From positions 1 to 29,986 of the forward strand of contig CABQMF010000020.1 in the NCBI GenBank assembly GCA_902465265.1: DNA of 29,986 nt, given 5' to 3'. Under the pieces are notes generated by a model. The model saw only the letters and a list, made by a program, of their open reading frames with translations, was not told the DNA's origin and made no database searches. The first letter of the stretch is position 1. Each line of letters begins with the position of its first letter. Of this stretch, positions 8,575-16,053 are shown piece after piece. The position numbers were made by a program, and so were the translations under genes. The stretch is from an uncultured Collinsella sp. Its GTDB lineage: Bacteria > Actinomycetota > Coriobacteriia > Coriobacteriales > Coriobacteriaceae.

Positions 8575-9618
8575 TTAAGCATTGGTTTGGACGAAGCCGC
8601 CGTCAAAGGCGTTGGCCTCGAGCACGCGGGCGCAGCCGTTTACGACGTTATCGAGCGCCGTGGGGCTGACGTTGACCGAAACGCCGGTCTCGTCGCGCAG
8701 GCGCACGTCGAGGCCGCGCAGCAGCGCACCGCCGCCGGTCAGCAGAATGCCGTAGTACATAAGGTCCGAGGCAAGATCGGGCGGCGTGGCGTCCAAAGCG
8801 TCCTTAACGGCCTTGGCCATCTCATCGAGCGGCTTGTTAAGCGCGCGACGAATCTCCTCGCTCTCGATACGCACGGTCTTGGGCAGGCCCGTGATAACGT
8901 CGCGGCCGTTGACTTCGACGTCGAGCTCATCCTTGAGCGGCACGGCGGAGCCGACCTTGATCTTGATGTCCTCGGCCGTGCGCTCGCCGATAGCCAGGTT
9001 GTAGGCATCGCGAACATGGGTGAGGATAGCCTGGTCGAACTCGTCGCCGGCAATGCGGATGGACTGCGAAACGACAATACCGCCCATAGCGATAACGGCG
9101 ACCTCGGTGGTGCCGCCGCCGATATCGATGACCATGGAGCCCGTGGGCTCCTCGACGGGCAGGTCGGCGCCGATGGCAGCCGCCATGGGCTCCTCGATCA
9201 GATAGGCCTGGCGAGCGCCAGCCTGGATCGTGGCCTCAAAGACGGCGCGCTTCTCGACTGACGTGACGCCGGAGGGAACGCACACGACGACGCGCGGACG
9301 CGGAGTCCACGGATAGCGCTTCTCGGAAGCCTTGTCGATAAAGTAGCGAAGCATGGCCTCGGTGACATCGAAGTCGGCGATGACGCCGTCCTTAAGAGGA
9401 CGAACGGCCACGATGTTGCCGGGCGTACGGCCGAGCATACGCTTGGCCTCGATGCCGACTGCCAGGATGCGCTCGTCGTTCTTGTCGATAGCGACAACGG
9501 AGGGCTCGCGGATGACGATGCCCTTGCCGCGCACGGAGACGAGCGTATTGGCGGTGCCGAGGTCGATGGCGAGATCGCCCGCATAGCTACCGAAGAACAT
9601 ATCCATCAAAGAAAACAA
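8575..9618 (-). CDS. mreB: Actin-like rod shape protein MreB
   Basis: A 347-residue bacterial actin homologue that forms membrane-bound filaments directing lateral wall synthesis. Actin-fold motifs are all present: phosphate 1 loop A-I-D-L-G-T-A-N-T-L-V (about residues 17-27), R-P-L-K-D-G-V-I-A-D-F, the second phosphate motif V-I-D-I-G-G-G-T-T-E-V-A-V, and the adenosine motif L-T-G-G-G-A-L-L-R-G-L. The start is a TTG with AGGAG 5 nt upstream; the first in-frame ATG is four codons later and would be 17 nt from that ribosome site. It is the first gene of the morphogenesis operon. Confidence 0.95.
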   Translation of the reverse strand: MFSLMDMFFGSYAGDLAIDLGTANTLVSVRGKGIVIREPSVVAIDKNDERILAVGIEAKRMLGRTPGNIVAVRPLKDGVIADFDVTEAMLRYFIDKASEKRYPWTPRPRVVVCVPSGVTSVEKRAVFEATIQAGARQAYLIEEPMAAAIGADLPVEEPTGSMVIDIGGGTTEVAVIAMGGIVVSQSIRIAGDEFDQAILTHVRDAYNLAIGERTAEDIKIKVGSAVPLKDELDVEVNGRDVITGLPKTVRIESEEIRRALNKPLDEMAKAVKDALDATPPDLASDLMYYGILLTGGGALLRGLDVRLRDETGVSVNVSPTALDNVVNGCARVLEANAFDGGFVQTNA

Positions 9619-9678
9619 CGCAACTCCTGATGTGTTGGATGATTGCTGGAAAACTACTAGCCCATCATACTAGCGCAA

Positions 9679-9711
9679 GCCCGGCACCTCACTTGCGGTG
9701 AAGCGCCGGGC
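9679..9711 (-). terminator. Hairpin after the TPR gene, possible terminator
   Basis: GCCCGGC (9679-9685) pairs perfectly with GCCGGGC (9705-9711), and an inner TCAC/GTGA stem continues it. It lies between the stop of the TPR gene and mreB. On the minus strand the hairpin is not followed by a good T-run, so it may be weak, Rho-assisted, or a processing site. An mreB promoter would have to lie in 9620-9680; a TAGTATGAT-like -10 is visible there but there is no convincing -35. Confidence 0.45.
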
Positions 9712-9733
9712 AGAGCCAAATCTCATAAGGTCA

Positions 9734-11029
9734 CTACTGGTTGTCAGCGGCCGAAAAATCGATATCGAAGGAGGAAACAGCCCAACCGATATGGTTGTCG
9801 GAGCGCACGAACTTAACGGTGTACTCCTGCTCGCCGCCCTTGGACAGCGAAGCCTTCACCTTGGCGGTGGTCTCGGTCATGGACTGATCCATACCCTCGA
9901 TGGAGACGGTGGCGCCCTGCGGGATCGAGGAGATGATCATCGCCTTGGCGTCCTCGGACAGGCTCGAGGCCAGGCAGGACTCGGCCTTGGCGGTATCGCC
10001 GTCACCGGCAGCCTGGAACAGGTCGGTGATGACGGACTCCTGCGAGGGGTAGCCCATGCCGCGCGTATAAGCATAGCCAAGACCGCCGGCCGCGATCACG
10101 ATGAGCAGAAGCAGTACCAGGAAGATCTTGAGACCCGTGTGGCGGTGGCGACGACGAACCTTGGCCTGCTTGCGGTCCTGCTGGACCATCTCGGACTCGG
10201 ACAGCGTAAAGAAGCCGGTGTCAGAGGGGTCGGGCATAAACTGACCGGTCGCGCCCGTGGGATCGAGCGGGTCGACAGCGGGAGCGTCCATCGCGGGAGC
10301 CGGGGCCGTGGACATGGCCGTCTGGGCCGAAAGCGCGGCGAGCGAATCGTGCACGCGGGCAAGCTCGTCGGCCTGCTCGGGCGTGAGCTGATAGATACCG
10401 TCAGCGGTAGCGGCGTTAAAGGCATCGAGCGCATCGGAGGGACGGCCGGCGGCGGAAAGCGCTTGGCCCATCCCGGCGTTGAGGGCGCGCGTATCGTCGC
10501 GCGGGCCGGCAAAGTCGATAGCCGTGCGGTAGGTCTCAACGGCGTCCGCGGGGCGGCCGAGCTTGATGAAGCAGCGGCCCAGATCGCCGAGGGCGGCGGC
10601 AGGAGCCGGGTTGGCGCCGTCGATGGCAGCCTGACGGAAGGCGGTACCGGCGTTGGCATAGTCGCCCGACTGGAACAGCGCGTTGCCCAGACCCAGGTAA
10701 GCCTTAAAAGGCGTGGCGTAGGAAGCGTCCTGGGTAGCTGCAGAGAACGCCTGGGCAGCCGTGGTGTAGTCGCCCACCGCGGCGAGCGCCTTGCCGCGGT
10801 TGGTGAGCAGAGCGCCGCGCTTGCCATAGGCGCCGTCGTTGAGGGCGGCGGCGTAGGCCTCGGCGGCCTCGGCGTACATGCCCAGATGCATCAGGGCGTT
10901 GCCGCGCAGGTGGTCGGCCTCGCCCATGATCTCGTTGGGAGTCTTTGCCGCGCCAAGCATCTGGGCGGCAGCGGAAAAATCACCCGCGCGATAAGCGGCG
11001 CGGCCCTGTTGGATCAGCTGGCTATTCAA
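9734..11029 (-). CDS. TPR-repeat single-pass membrane protein
   Basis: A 431-residue protein of unknown specific function. Residues 1-220 contain about six tetratricopeptide-like repeats, each recognisable by a G-x-Y/F/P-x-x-A-x-x-A/T-F/Y pattern (for example GDYTTAAQAFSAAT and GRPADAVETYRTAI). A Pro/Ala/Asp-rich linker follows, then a basic stop-transfer-like segment K-V-R-R-R-H-R-H-T and a strong membrane helix at about 300-322. The last 100 residues or so form an extracytoplasmic domain resembling DUF4878-type folds (a helix then a beta sheet); that resemblance is by eye. TPRs in the cytoplasm suggest protein-protein scaffolding. The start is TTG with GGGGA 5 nt upstream. It follows the prolyl isomerase gene by 11 nt, so the two are probably co-transcribed. 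Confidence 0.75.
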   Translation of the reverse strand: MNSQLIQQGRAAYRAGDFSAAAQMLGAAKTPNEIMGEADHLRGNALMHLGMYAEAAEAYAAALNDGAYGKRGALLTNRGKALAAVGDYTTAAQAFSAATQDASYATPFKAYLGLGNALFQSGDYANAGTAFRQAAIDGANPAPAAALGDLGRCFIKLGRPADAVETYRTAIDFAGPRDDTRALNAGMGQALSAAGRPSDALDAFNAATADGIYQLTPEQADELARVHDSLAALSAQTAMSTAPAPAMDAPAVDPLDPTGATGQFMPDPSDTGFFTLSESEMVQQDRKQAKVRRRHRHTGLKIFLVLLLLIVIAAGGLGYAYTRGMGYPSQESVITDLFQAAGDGDTAKAESCLASSLSEDAKAMIISSIPQGATVSIEGMDQSMTETTAKVKASLSKGGEQEYTVKFVRSDNHIGWAVSSFDIDFSAADNQ

Positions 11030-11040
11030 GGAAGTCCCCT

Positions 11041-11583
11041 TTACTCGTGAACGATCTCGACATGAACGATCTCGTCGCCGGCGCGCAGCTGCGAGATGAC
11101 GTCGAGGCCCTCGACCGTGGTGCCAAAGACGGTATAGCCGGAGTCGAGGTTGTGCTGGGCACCCAGGCAGAAGTAGAACTGCGAGCCCGCGGAATCGGGA
11201 TCCATGGAGCGAGCCATGGCAAGCGCGCCGTCAACATGGCTGTTGCGCGGATTGGTGGCAAACTCGCCCTTGATGCAGTAGCCGGGGCCGCCGGTACCGG
11301 GCATGCCGTCGGGGCCCTCAAGGCCGGCAGCGACGTCGGCGCCGGACATATCGCGGGTATTGGGGTCGCCGCCCTGGATCACAAAGCCGGGCACGTAGCG
11401 ATGGAACTTAAGGCCGTCATAGAAGCCCATAGTGGAAAGCTCGCAGAAGTTCGCCACATGGATGGGGGCGCCCTCACCGTCAAACTTGACCTTGATGGTA
11501 CCCTTCGACGTCTCGATCACCGCGCACTCGTCACCGACGAGCTGGTACTCGGGCGTATAGAGCTCTTTCTTAAAACCAAACAT
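11041..11583 (-). CDS. Cyclophilin-type peptidyl-prolyl cis-trans isomerase
   Basis: A 180-residue cyclophilin that isomerises X-Pro peptide bonds. Family motifs: A-V-I-E-T-S-K-G-T-I near the N-terminus, F-H-R-Y-V-P-G-F-V-I-Q-G-G-D-P with the catalytic Arg, M-A-R-S with A-G-S-Q-F-Y-F-C-L-G, and T-V-F-G-T-T-V-E-G-L-D-V-I. The frame stays open further upstream, but the ATG at 11583 is chosen because AGGAAGGAA lies 6 nt before it and the conserved protein begins here. There is no signal peptide, so it is probably cytoplasmic. A good sigma-70-type promoter lies 40 nt upstream. Confidence 0.92.
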   Translation of the reverse strand: MFGFKKELYTPEYQLVGDECAVIETSKGTIKVKFDGEGAPIHVANFCELSTMGFYDGLKFHRYVPGFVIQGGDPNTRDMSGADVAAGLEGPDGMPGTGGPGYCIKGEFATNPRNSHVDGALAMARSMDPDSAGSQFYFCLGAQHNLDSGYTVFGTTVEGLDVISQLRAGDEIVHVEIVHE

Positions 11584-11622
11584 GTGGTTCCTTCCTCGTG
11601 CGTTTAAAGCATATTTGTACGA

Positions 11623-11652
11623 ATTGTAGCAATAAGCACGGGCTTCCATCAA
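11623..11652 (-). promoter_or_regulatory. Sigma-70-type promoter for the isomerase-TPR unit
   Basis: On the minus strand TTGATG (11647-11652) and TACAAT (11623-11628) are separated by 18 nt, 40 nt before the ATG of the prolyl isomerase. The match to consensus and the position support a housekeeping promoter; no operator is evident. Confidence 0.6.
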
Positions 11653-11688
11653 TTGCGCACGCAGGTTATGCCGCCGGAGGGCAACAAA

Positions 11689-12843
11689 TTACGAACGTTG
11701 CTGCGGCTTCCATGCACTCACGTTGGCGTCGTACTGGTTAAGCGCGCTGTTGCCGCCTTGTGCAATGGGCGCCAGGATCTCACTCTGACGGGCGCTCAGC
11801 GACTCGCCGTCGGGAATGGACAGCGAGATATCCCAGCTCTGGCAGATCACGTCGACACGCTCGTACATCCACTGGGCAAGCTGCTTTAGATGATCGATGT
11901 CCTCCGCATAGACCGTGTCGTCCTGAACCTTGAGGTTGTTGAGCTCATCCTGGGTCTTTTTAATCTGATCGCGTAGGGCATAGGCGCTCTGCGACAGCTC
12001 CTGGCGGGTGGAGAGCGGTGTACGCAGATAGCCGTTATTAAACGAATCGATGACCTCGCCGATCTGATCATCATCGCTGTACGACACGATGGTCTGGTAC
12101 AGGCCGTCGAGCCTGGTGTAGAGCTGGTCGTCGGTTAAGACGGTCTCCTCCTGAACGACCTCGGACGCATCCTCTTGCTTGGGCTCTTTCTCGGTGGCCT
12201 CGCCCTTTTGGCGCGACGGGAAGGTGGTCTTGGCGGCCTGGCCAAACTGGTCGTAGAAGCCGGGCATGACGCCCATGGGATCGGCAGTCACAAACCAATA
12301 GGCACCACCGCACACGGCGGCGAGCACCGCGATGACGATGAGCGGTTTGGGGATATGGCGCTTGTGCTTGTGATAGGCATCCTCGTCGGGATGGACCTTG
12401 CGCTTGGGCTTTTGCTTTTTAGGCTGGGCATCATCGCGCAGGGACACCGGCGTGGGGATATCGACCTTGGGGATGCCAAAGTCCTTATCGAAGGCAGGCA
12501 GCACGCAGGTCTCGTTGGGGTCGGCTGCGTCGGAGAGCACCGCGGCGGCAGACGCCGGCGCATGGGGCACCTCGGTATCGATCTGCTCCTGCGTCAGGCG
12601 CGGAAAGCCGGCCGTACGCCCTGCGGCCAGGTCGGATGCGGCCGCGTCCTCGGAAAGGATGCCCGGCGCGGGGCGTCCACACTTGGGACAGGTGCGGTCA
12701 TGCGGGGACAGACGGGCGCCGCAGCCGTCGCAAAACACGAACTCGGTATGCTCGGGGCCATCGCCCGGACCAACGTATGCGTTGCAATAGGGGCAGAACG
12801 AGGCGCCGTCCTCGATGGTCTTTAGGCAATGCGGGCAGATCAC
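11689..12843 (-). CDS. Double zinc-ribbon single-pass membrane protein
   Basis: A 384-residue protein of unknown function. It opens with two zinc ribbons: Cys3, 6, 17, 20 (C-P-H-C and C-P-Y-C) and Cys38, 41, 52, 55 (C-D-G-C and C-P-K-C). A disordered acidic then Lys-rich linker follows, then one membrane helix at about residues 167-187 and a largely helical extracytoplasmic domain of roughly 190 residues with an E/D-rich juxtamembrane stretch. The GTG at 12843 is preferred as start: it puts M-I-C-P-H-C at the very N-terminus, typical for this class, and GGAAAGAGG lies 5 nt upstream. A TTG ten codons earlier is possible. Similar zinc-ribbon plus transmembrane proteins are frequent in Coriobacteriia; no pathway can be assigned. 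Confidence 0.75.
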   Translation of the reverse strand: MICPHCLKTIEDGASFCPYCNAYVGPGDGPEHTEFVFCDGCGARLSPHDRTCPKCGRPAPGILSEDAAASDLAAGRTAGFPRLTQEQIDTEVPHAPASAAAVLSDAADPNETCVLPAFDKDFGIPKVDIPTPVSLRDDAQPKKQKPKRKVHPDEDAYHKHKRHIPKPLIVIAVLAAVCGGAYWFVTADPMGVMPGFYDQFGQAAKTTFPSRQKGEATEKEPKQEDASEVVQEETVLTDDQLYTRLDGLYQTIVSYSDDDQIGEVIDSFNNGYLRTPLSTRQELSQSAYALRDQIKKTQDELNNLKVQDDTVYAEDIDHLKQLAQWMYERVDVICQSWDISLSIPDGESLSARQSEILAPIAQGGNSALNQYDANVSAWKPQQRS

Positions 12844-12974
12844 GGCATCCTCTTTCCGAAGCAATTCAAACAATTGAGGTTAGAGCATAACATCGCTTCG
12901 CTCCCACAAGCGCAAGGCACCAATTCAACATCGCCAGGGCAGTCTTTTGGACGATGATTTTTCTGGGACGGGGA

Positions 12975-15695
12975 TTACTTCTTTTTCTTGGGCATCGAGA
13001 CTTTGATGCCCTGGGCCGATTTGGTCACGCGGGAGCGCTTGGCACCGGCGCCTTTCTTTTTCTTGGGCTGGGTCTGGGCCACGCCCTCGAGTGCACGAGC
13101 CTCGGCCTCGCGGACAGTGCGCGCCTCGCGGCGCTGCGCCATATCGGCGGCAACGCGCTTGGCAAAACGCTCGGCGGTCGACCCCGTCGAGCTCACCTTG
13201 CCGCCGCCGCGCCCCAGACGCACGCGCACGCCACGGCCAAAGCCGGTAGCCGCATGACGGCGACGAGGCTTAAGCGAGTCCATCATCGTGGCAAGCTTAA
13301 AGAACACCGCGCAGGTAAAGACGATGATAACCGCCAAAATGACCATCTGGCCCATCGACAGGTTGGCGATGGACAGCAGCCCCGGGAACCCGATAACGCC
13401 CGTCAAAATACCGGCGACGACAAACACGAAAAGCAACACGCGCAAGGGCGTAAGCGGCTGCGAGATGCGCCAGATCAGGCTGACACTCGCCGCGCACGAC
13501 GTGAGCAGGCACATGGTCGAAAGCGTAAGCTGGCTAAAGCCAAATACGCGCGCCACAAAGATATCGAGCGCCGCAGCCAAAATGACCGCAATCGACGCCG
13601 GCAGCGCACGCTTAAGCACGTTGGTCAAGAACGACCCCTTCACGCGGGCGTTGTTGGGCTCCAGGCCCAGCACAAAGCCCGGCGCGCCGATGCAGAAGAA
13701 GTTGATGAGCGTCATCTGAATGGGCTCGAAGGGATACGGCGGCAGCGCGATGCACAGCGCCGCCAGGCCCATCGAGAACAGCGTCTTGGTCAGAAAAAGC
13801 GCTGCAGAGCGCTGCAGGTTATTGATAGAACGACGGCCCTCGGCCACCACGGCGGGCATCGAGGCAAAGTCGTTATCGACGAGCACGATCTCGGCCACAT
13901 TGCGCGCGGCATCGGAGCCGGCGGCCATCGCCACGGAGCAGTCGGCCTCCTTGAGCGCCAGCACGTCGTTGACGCCGTCACCCGTCATGGCCACGGTGTG
14001 CCCGCGGCGCTTGAGCGCCTGTACGAGCTCGCGCTTCTGTTGCGGCGTCACACGCCCAAAGACATGATAGCGGTCCACCGCCGCGTCGAGCTTGGCTGAC
14101 GTATCGAGGGTCGTGGCGTCCACGTAAGCGTCGGCGCCCGGCACGCCCACCACGCGCGCGATCGACGACACCGTACGCGGGTCGTCGCCGCTGATCACGT
14201 TGAGGGTCACGCCCTGCTCGTTAAAGTAACCGATAGTCTCGGCTGCCGAGGTACGAATCTCGTCACGGATGGTCACAAAGCCCACGGGCTCGGCCTCGCC
14301 CACCATGTCGCCGTCGGGCGTAAAGCCGTCCACGCGCGCCACCACGAGCACACGGCAGGTATCGGCGAGCTCGGCCACACGATTCTCGACCTGAGCAAAT
14401 GTGCGATCAGAGAGCACAAACTGCGCGGCGCCCATCACATAGGAGCCCTGCGCAAACGACGCGCCGCTCCACTTTTTGGACGACGAGAACGGAATGACCG
14501 AGAGCGGCTCGGACACCTCGACCGGACGATCGGCGTAGTAGTTGAGCAGCGCCTGGCAGGTCTCGTTGGCATCTGCCGAGGTCGCACGTGCTACGTTGGC
14601 AAGCGCAAAGTCGAGCACCGTGGTCTCAACGGGGACAGCAGCCTCGTCAGAGTCCGCGCCAAAGCCAACACCCTCAACAGGCAGCGGGTAGGTACCCTCG
14701 ACTTCCATACGGCCCGAGGTAATGGTGCCCGTCTTGTCCAGGCACAAAACGTCGACGCGCGCGAGCGTCTCGATGCAGTAGAGCTGCTGTGCCAGCACCT
14801 TACGACGCGCCAGGCGCACCGTGGCAATCGCGAGCACCGACGAGGTCAGCAGCACCAGGCCCTGCGGAATCATGCCCAGCAGGGCACCCACCGTGGACAG
14901 CAGCGCCGAAGAAGGCACTCGACCGGCCAGCAGCTCGGAGAAACACCAGGAAAGCGCGCTATCGCCCGGGGTTCCCGCGGCATCCCACAGCTCGCTCACA
15001 CTCGAGGAAAAGAGCGCCAGACCAAGCGGAATCATGATAATGCTCGCGAACCGCACGATGGCGTTGAGCGCGTTCATGATCTCGGAATTGACCTTTTTGA
15101 CGTACTTGGCCTCGTTGTTGATCTTTGCCACGTAGTTATCGGCGCCGACATGGATCACGCGGGCGCGCAGCAGGCCCGAGTCGATAAAGCTGCCGCTCAT
15201 GAGCTCGGAGCCGGGCTGTTTCTTGATGAGGTCGCTCTCTCCCGTCAGCAGGCTCTCGTTGACGAGCGCCTCGCCCGACACCACCACGGCGTCGGCGGGA
15301 ATCTGGTCGCCACGCCCCAGGCGAATGATATCGTCGAGCACGATCTGGTCCAAGTCGAGCTCCACCTCGGCGCCGTCGCGCACCGCGATGGCCTTCTTAG
15401 AGGTGAGCAGCGTAAGCTTGTCGACCATCCGCTTGGAACGCATGGACTGAATGACGCCAATTGCCGTGTTCAAGAACACCACGAACAGGAACGTCAGGTT
15501 CTTAAACGAACCGGTCAGCAACACCAAAATCGCCAAGACCACGTTGATCAAGTTAAACAGCGTGCAGAGGTTCTCGATGATGAGCTCGCGGACCGACTTG
15601 GTCTTGAGCTCCATGTTGCGGTTGATCTTACCGGCGGCGATGCGCTCCTCGACCTCGGTGGTCGAGAGTCCGCGCTCGATATCCGTTGTTGCCAT
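12975..15695 (-). CDS. P-type cation-transporting ATPase (CtpE-like) with basic tail
   Basis: A P-type ATPase of about 906 residues. Seen: actuator motif T-G-E-S at 151-154; membrane helix 4 motif with P-Q-G-L at 277-280; phosphorylation site D-K-T-G-T with Asp320; nucleotide-binding K-K-W-S-G near 407; and hinge T-G-D-G-V-N-D at 571-577, with about ten membrane segments. The PQGL motif and overall layout resemble the CtpE/YoaB-like group, in which mycobacterial CtpE is implicated in calcium uptake; the ion here is inferred only. The last 110 residues or so are an Arg/Lys-rich extension ending in P-K-K-K-K. The ATG at 15695 is chosen (GGGA 6 nt upstream); an ATG at 15707 is also possible. Reading further upstream would run into the tRNA, so longer starts are wrong. 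Confidence 0.88.
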   Translation of the reverse strand: MATTDIERGLSTTEVEERIAAGKINRNMELKTKSVRELIIENLCTLFNLINVVLAILVLLTGSFKNLTFLFVVFLNTAIGVIQSMRSKRMVDKLTLLTSKKAIAVRDGAEVELDLDQIVLDDIIRLGRGDQIPADAVVVSGEALVNESLLTGESDLIKKQPGSELMSGSFIDSGLLRARVIHVGADNYVAKINNEAKYVKKVNSEIMNALNAIVRFASIIMIPLGLALFSSSVSELWDAAGTPGDSALSWCFSELLAGRVPSSALLSTVGALLGMIPQGLVLLTSSVLAIATVRLARRKVLAQQLYCIETLARVDVLCLDKTGTITSGRMEVEGTYPLPVEGVGFGADSDEAAVPVETTVLDFALANVARATSADANETCQALLNYYADRPVEVSEPLSVIPFSSSKKWSGASFAQGSYVMGAAQFVLSDRTFAQVENRVAELADTCRVLVVARVDGFTPDGDMVGEAEPVGFVTIRDEIRTSAAETIGYFNEQGVTLNVISGDDPRTVSSIARVVGVPGADAYVDATTLDTSAKLDAAVDRYHVFGRVTPQQKRELVQALKRRGHTVAMTGDGVNDVLALKEADCSVAMAAGSDAARNVAEIVLVDNDFASMPAVVAEGRRSINNLQRSAALFLTKTLFSMGLAALCIALPPYPFEPIQMTLINFFCIGAPGFVLGLEPNNARVKGSFLTNVLKRALPASIAVILAAALDIFVARVFGFSQLTLSTMCLLTSCAASVSLIWRISQPLTPLRVLLFVFVVAGILTGVIGFPGLLSIANLSMGQMVILAVIIVFTCAVFFKLATMMDSLKPRRRHAATGFGRGVRVRLGRGGGKVSSTGSTAERFAKRVAADMAQRREARTVREAEARALEGVAQTQPKKKKGAGAKRSRVTKSAQGIKVSMPKKKK

Positions 15696-15721
15696 ACCAC
15701 GTCCCATCACGTCGCGTCGGT

Positions 15722-15759
15722 ATAAGAAAACCGCCCGGACCATGCGAGGTTCGGACGGT
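15722..15759 (-). terminator. Intrinsic terminator of tRNA-Arg
   Basis: On the minus strand ACCGTCCGAACC (15748-15759) pairs with GGTCCGGGCGGT (15730-15741) around a 6-nt loop, with one G-T wobble and one mismatch, followed by TTTTCTT. It sits 11 nt past the tRNA 3' end and 27 nt before the ATPase start, so the ATPase either uses readthrough or has a promoter not recognised here. Confidence 0.85.
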
Positions 15760-15770
15760 CTTACGTTCGA

Positions 15771-15847
15771 TGGTGCCCCATGTTGGATTCGAACCAACGG
15801 CCTTCTGCTCCGGAGGCAGACGCTCTAATCCCCTGAGCTAATAGGGC
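15771..15847 (-). tRNA. tRNA-Arg (anticodon CCG), CCA encoded
   Basis: A complete cloverleaf can be read on the minus strand. Acceptor GCCCTAT pairs with ATGGGGC (one G-T pair), the D-arm contains AGCTCAGGGGATTAGAGC, and anticodon stem TCTGC/GCAGA encloses the loop CTCCGGA with anticodon CCG, which reads the Arg codon CGG. The T-arm is GTTGG-TTCGAAT-CCAAC. Discriminator A is followed by an encoded CCA at 15771-15773. Confidence 0.96.
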
Positions 15848-15858
15848 GAACGGTAGGC

Positions 15859-15888
15859 ATTATACCCAAGTGCGACACGGGCTAACAA
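15859..15888 (-). promoter_or_regulatory. Promoter of tRNA-Arg
   Basis: Minus-strand TTGTTA (15883-15888) and a perfect TATAAT (15859-15864) with an 18-nt spacer, ending 11 nt before the mature tRNA 5' end. This is a strong housekeeping-type promoter. Confidence 0.8.
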
Positions 15889-15922
15889 AATAATAGAAAA
15901 AGCTTTGCAATTACGTGGGAGA

Positions 15923-15939
15923 CGCGCCGCGACGGCGCG
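15923..15939 (+). other. GC-only 7-bp hairpin in the aroF upstream region
   Basis: CGCGCCG (15923-15929) pairs perfectly with CGGCGCG (15933-15939) over a 3-nt loop, followed by CTTTAGG. It lies between the divergent tRNA promoter and the presumed aroF promoter. It could insulate the two or be an operator; there is no direct evidence for either. Confidence 0.35.
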
Positions 15940-15978
15940 CTTTAGGCGGCAAAAGCGAGTCAGATAGTATAAACTCTC

Positions 15979-16053
15979 ATGGACATATATAACGGCTCGC
16001 GATGCGGGCCGTTTTTGCAAGGACTATCCATCGAGGTGAGAGGCACACCATGA
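15979..16053 (+). other. 24-codon leader reading frame overlapping the aroF start
   Basis: An ATG at 15979 opens a 24-codon frame that runs through the terminator-like hairpin and stops at a TGA overlapping the aroF ATG (ATGA, 16050-16053). The peptide has one Tyr and one Phe and no aromatic run. If transcription starts 6 nt after the TATAAA the frame would be leaderless. Whether it is translated is unknown. Confidence 0.2.
15992..16016 (+). promoter_or_regulatory. Terminator-like hairpin in the aroF leader (possible attenuator)
   Basis: ACGGCTCGC (15992-16000) pairs with GCGGGCCGT (16004-16012; one G-T wobble) around a 3-nt loop and runs straight into a T-run at 16012-16016. No plus-strand gene lies upstream that needs terminating, because the neighbours on the left are all on the other strand. 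The hairpin therefore sits in the leader of the aromatic operon, 33 nt before the aroF ATG, where it could act as an attenuator or 5' stabiliser. A TATAAA at 15968-15973 may be the -10 element; no good -35 is visible. Confidence 0.45.

Noticed and set aside
15708..15797. Upstream extension of the P-type ATPase frame
   Set aside because: The extension overlaps the tRNA and its terminator. It is open only by chance.
15979..16053. Classical Phe/Tyr leader-peptide attenuator
   Set aside because: The short frame has only one Tyr and one Phe and no run of regulatory codons. The structure is reported as a finding but not as this mechanism.
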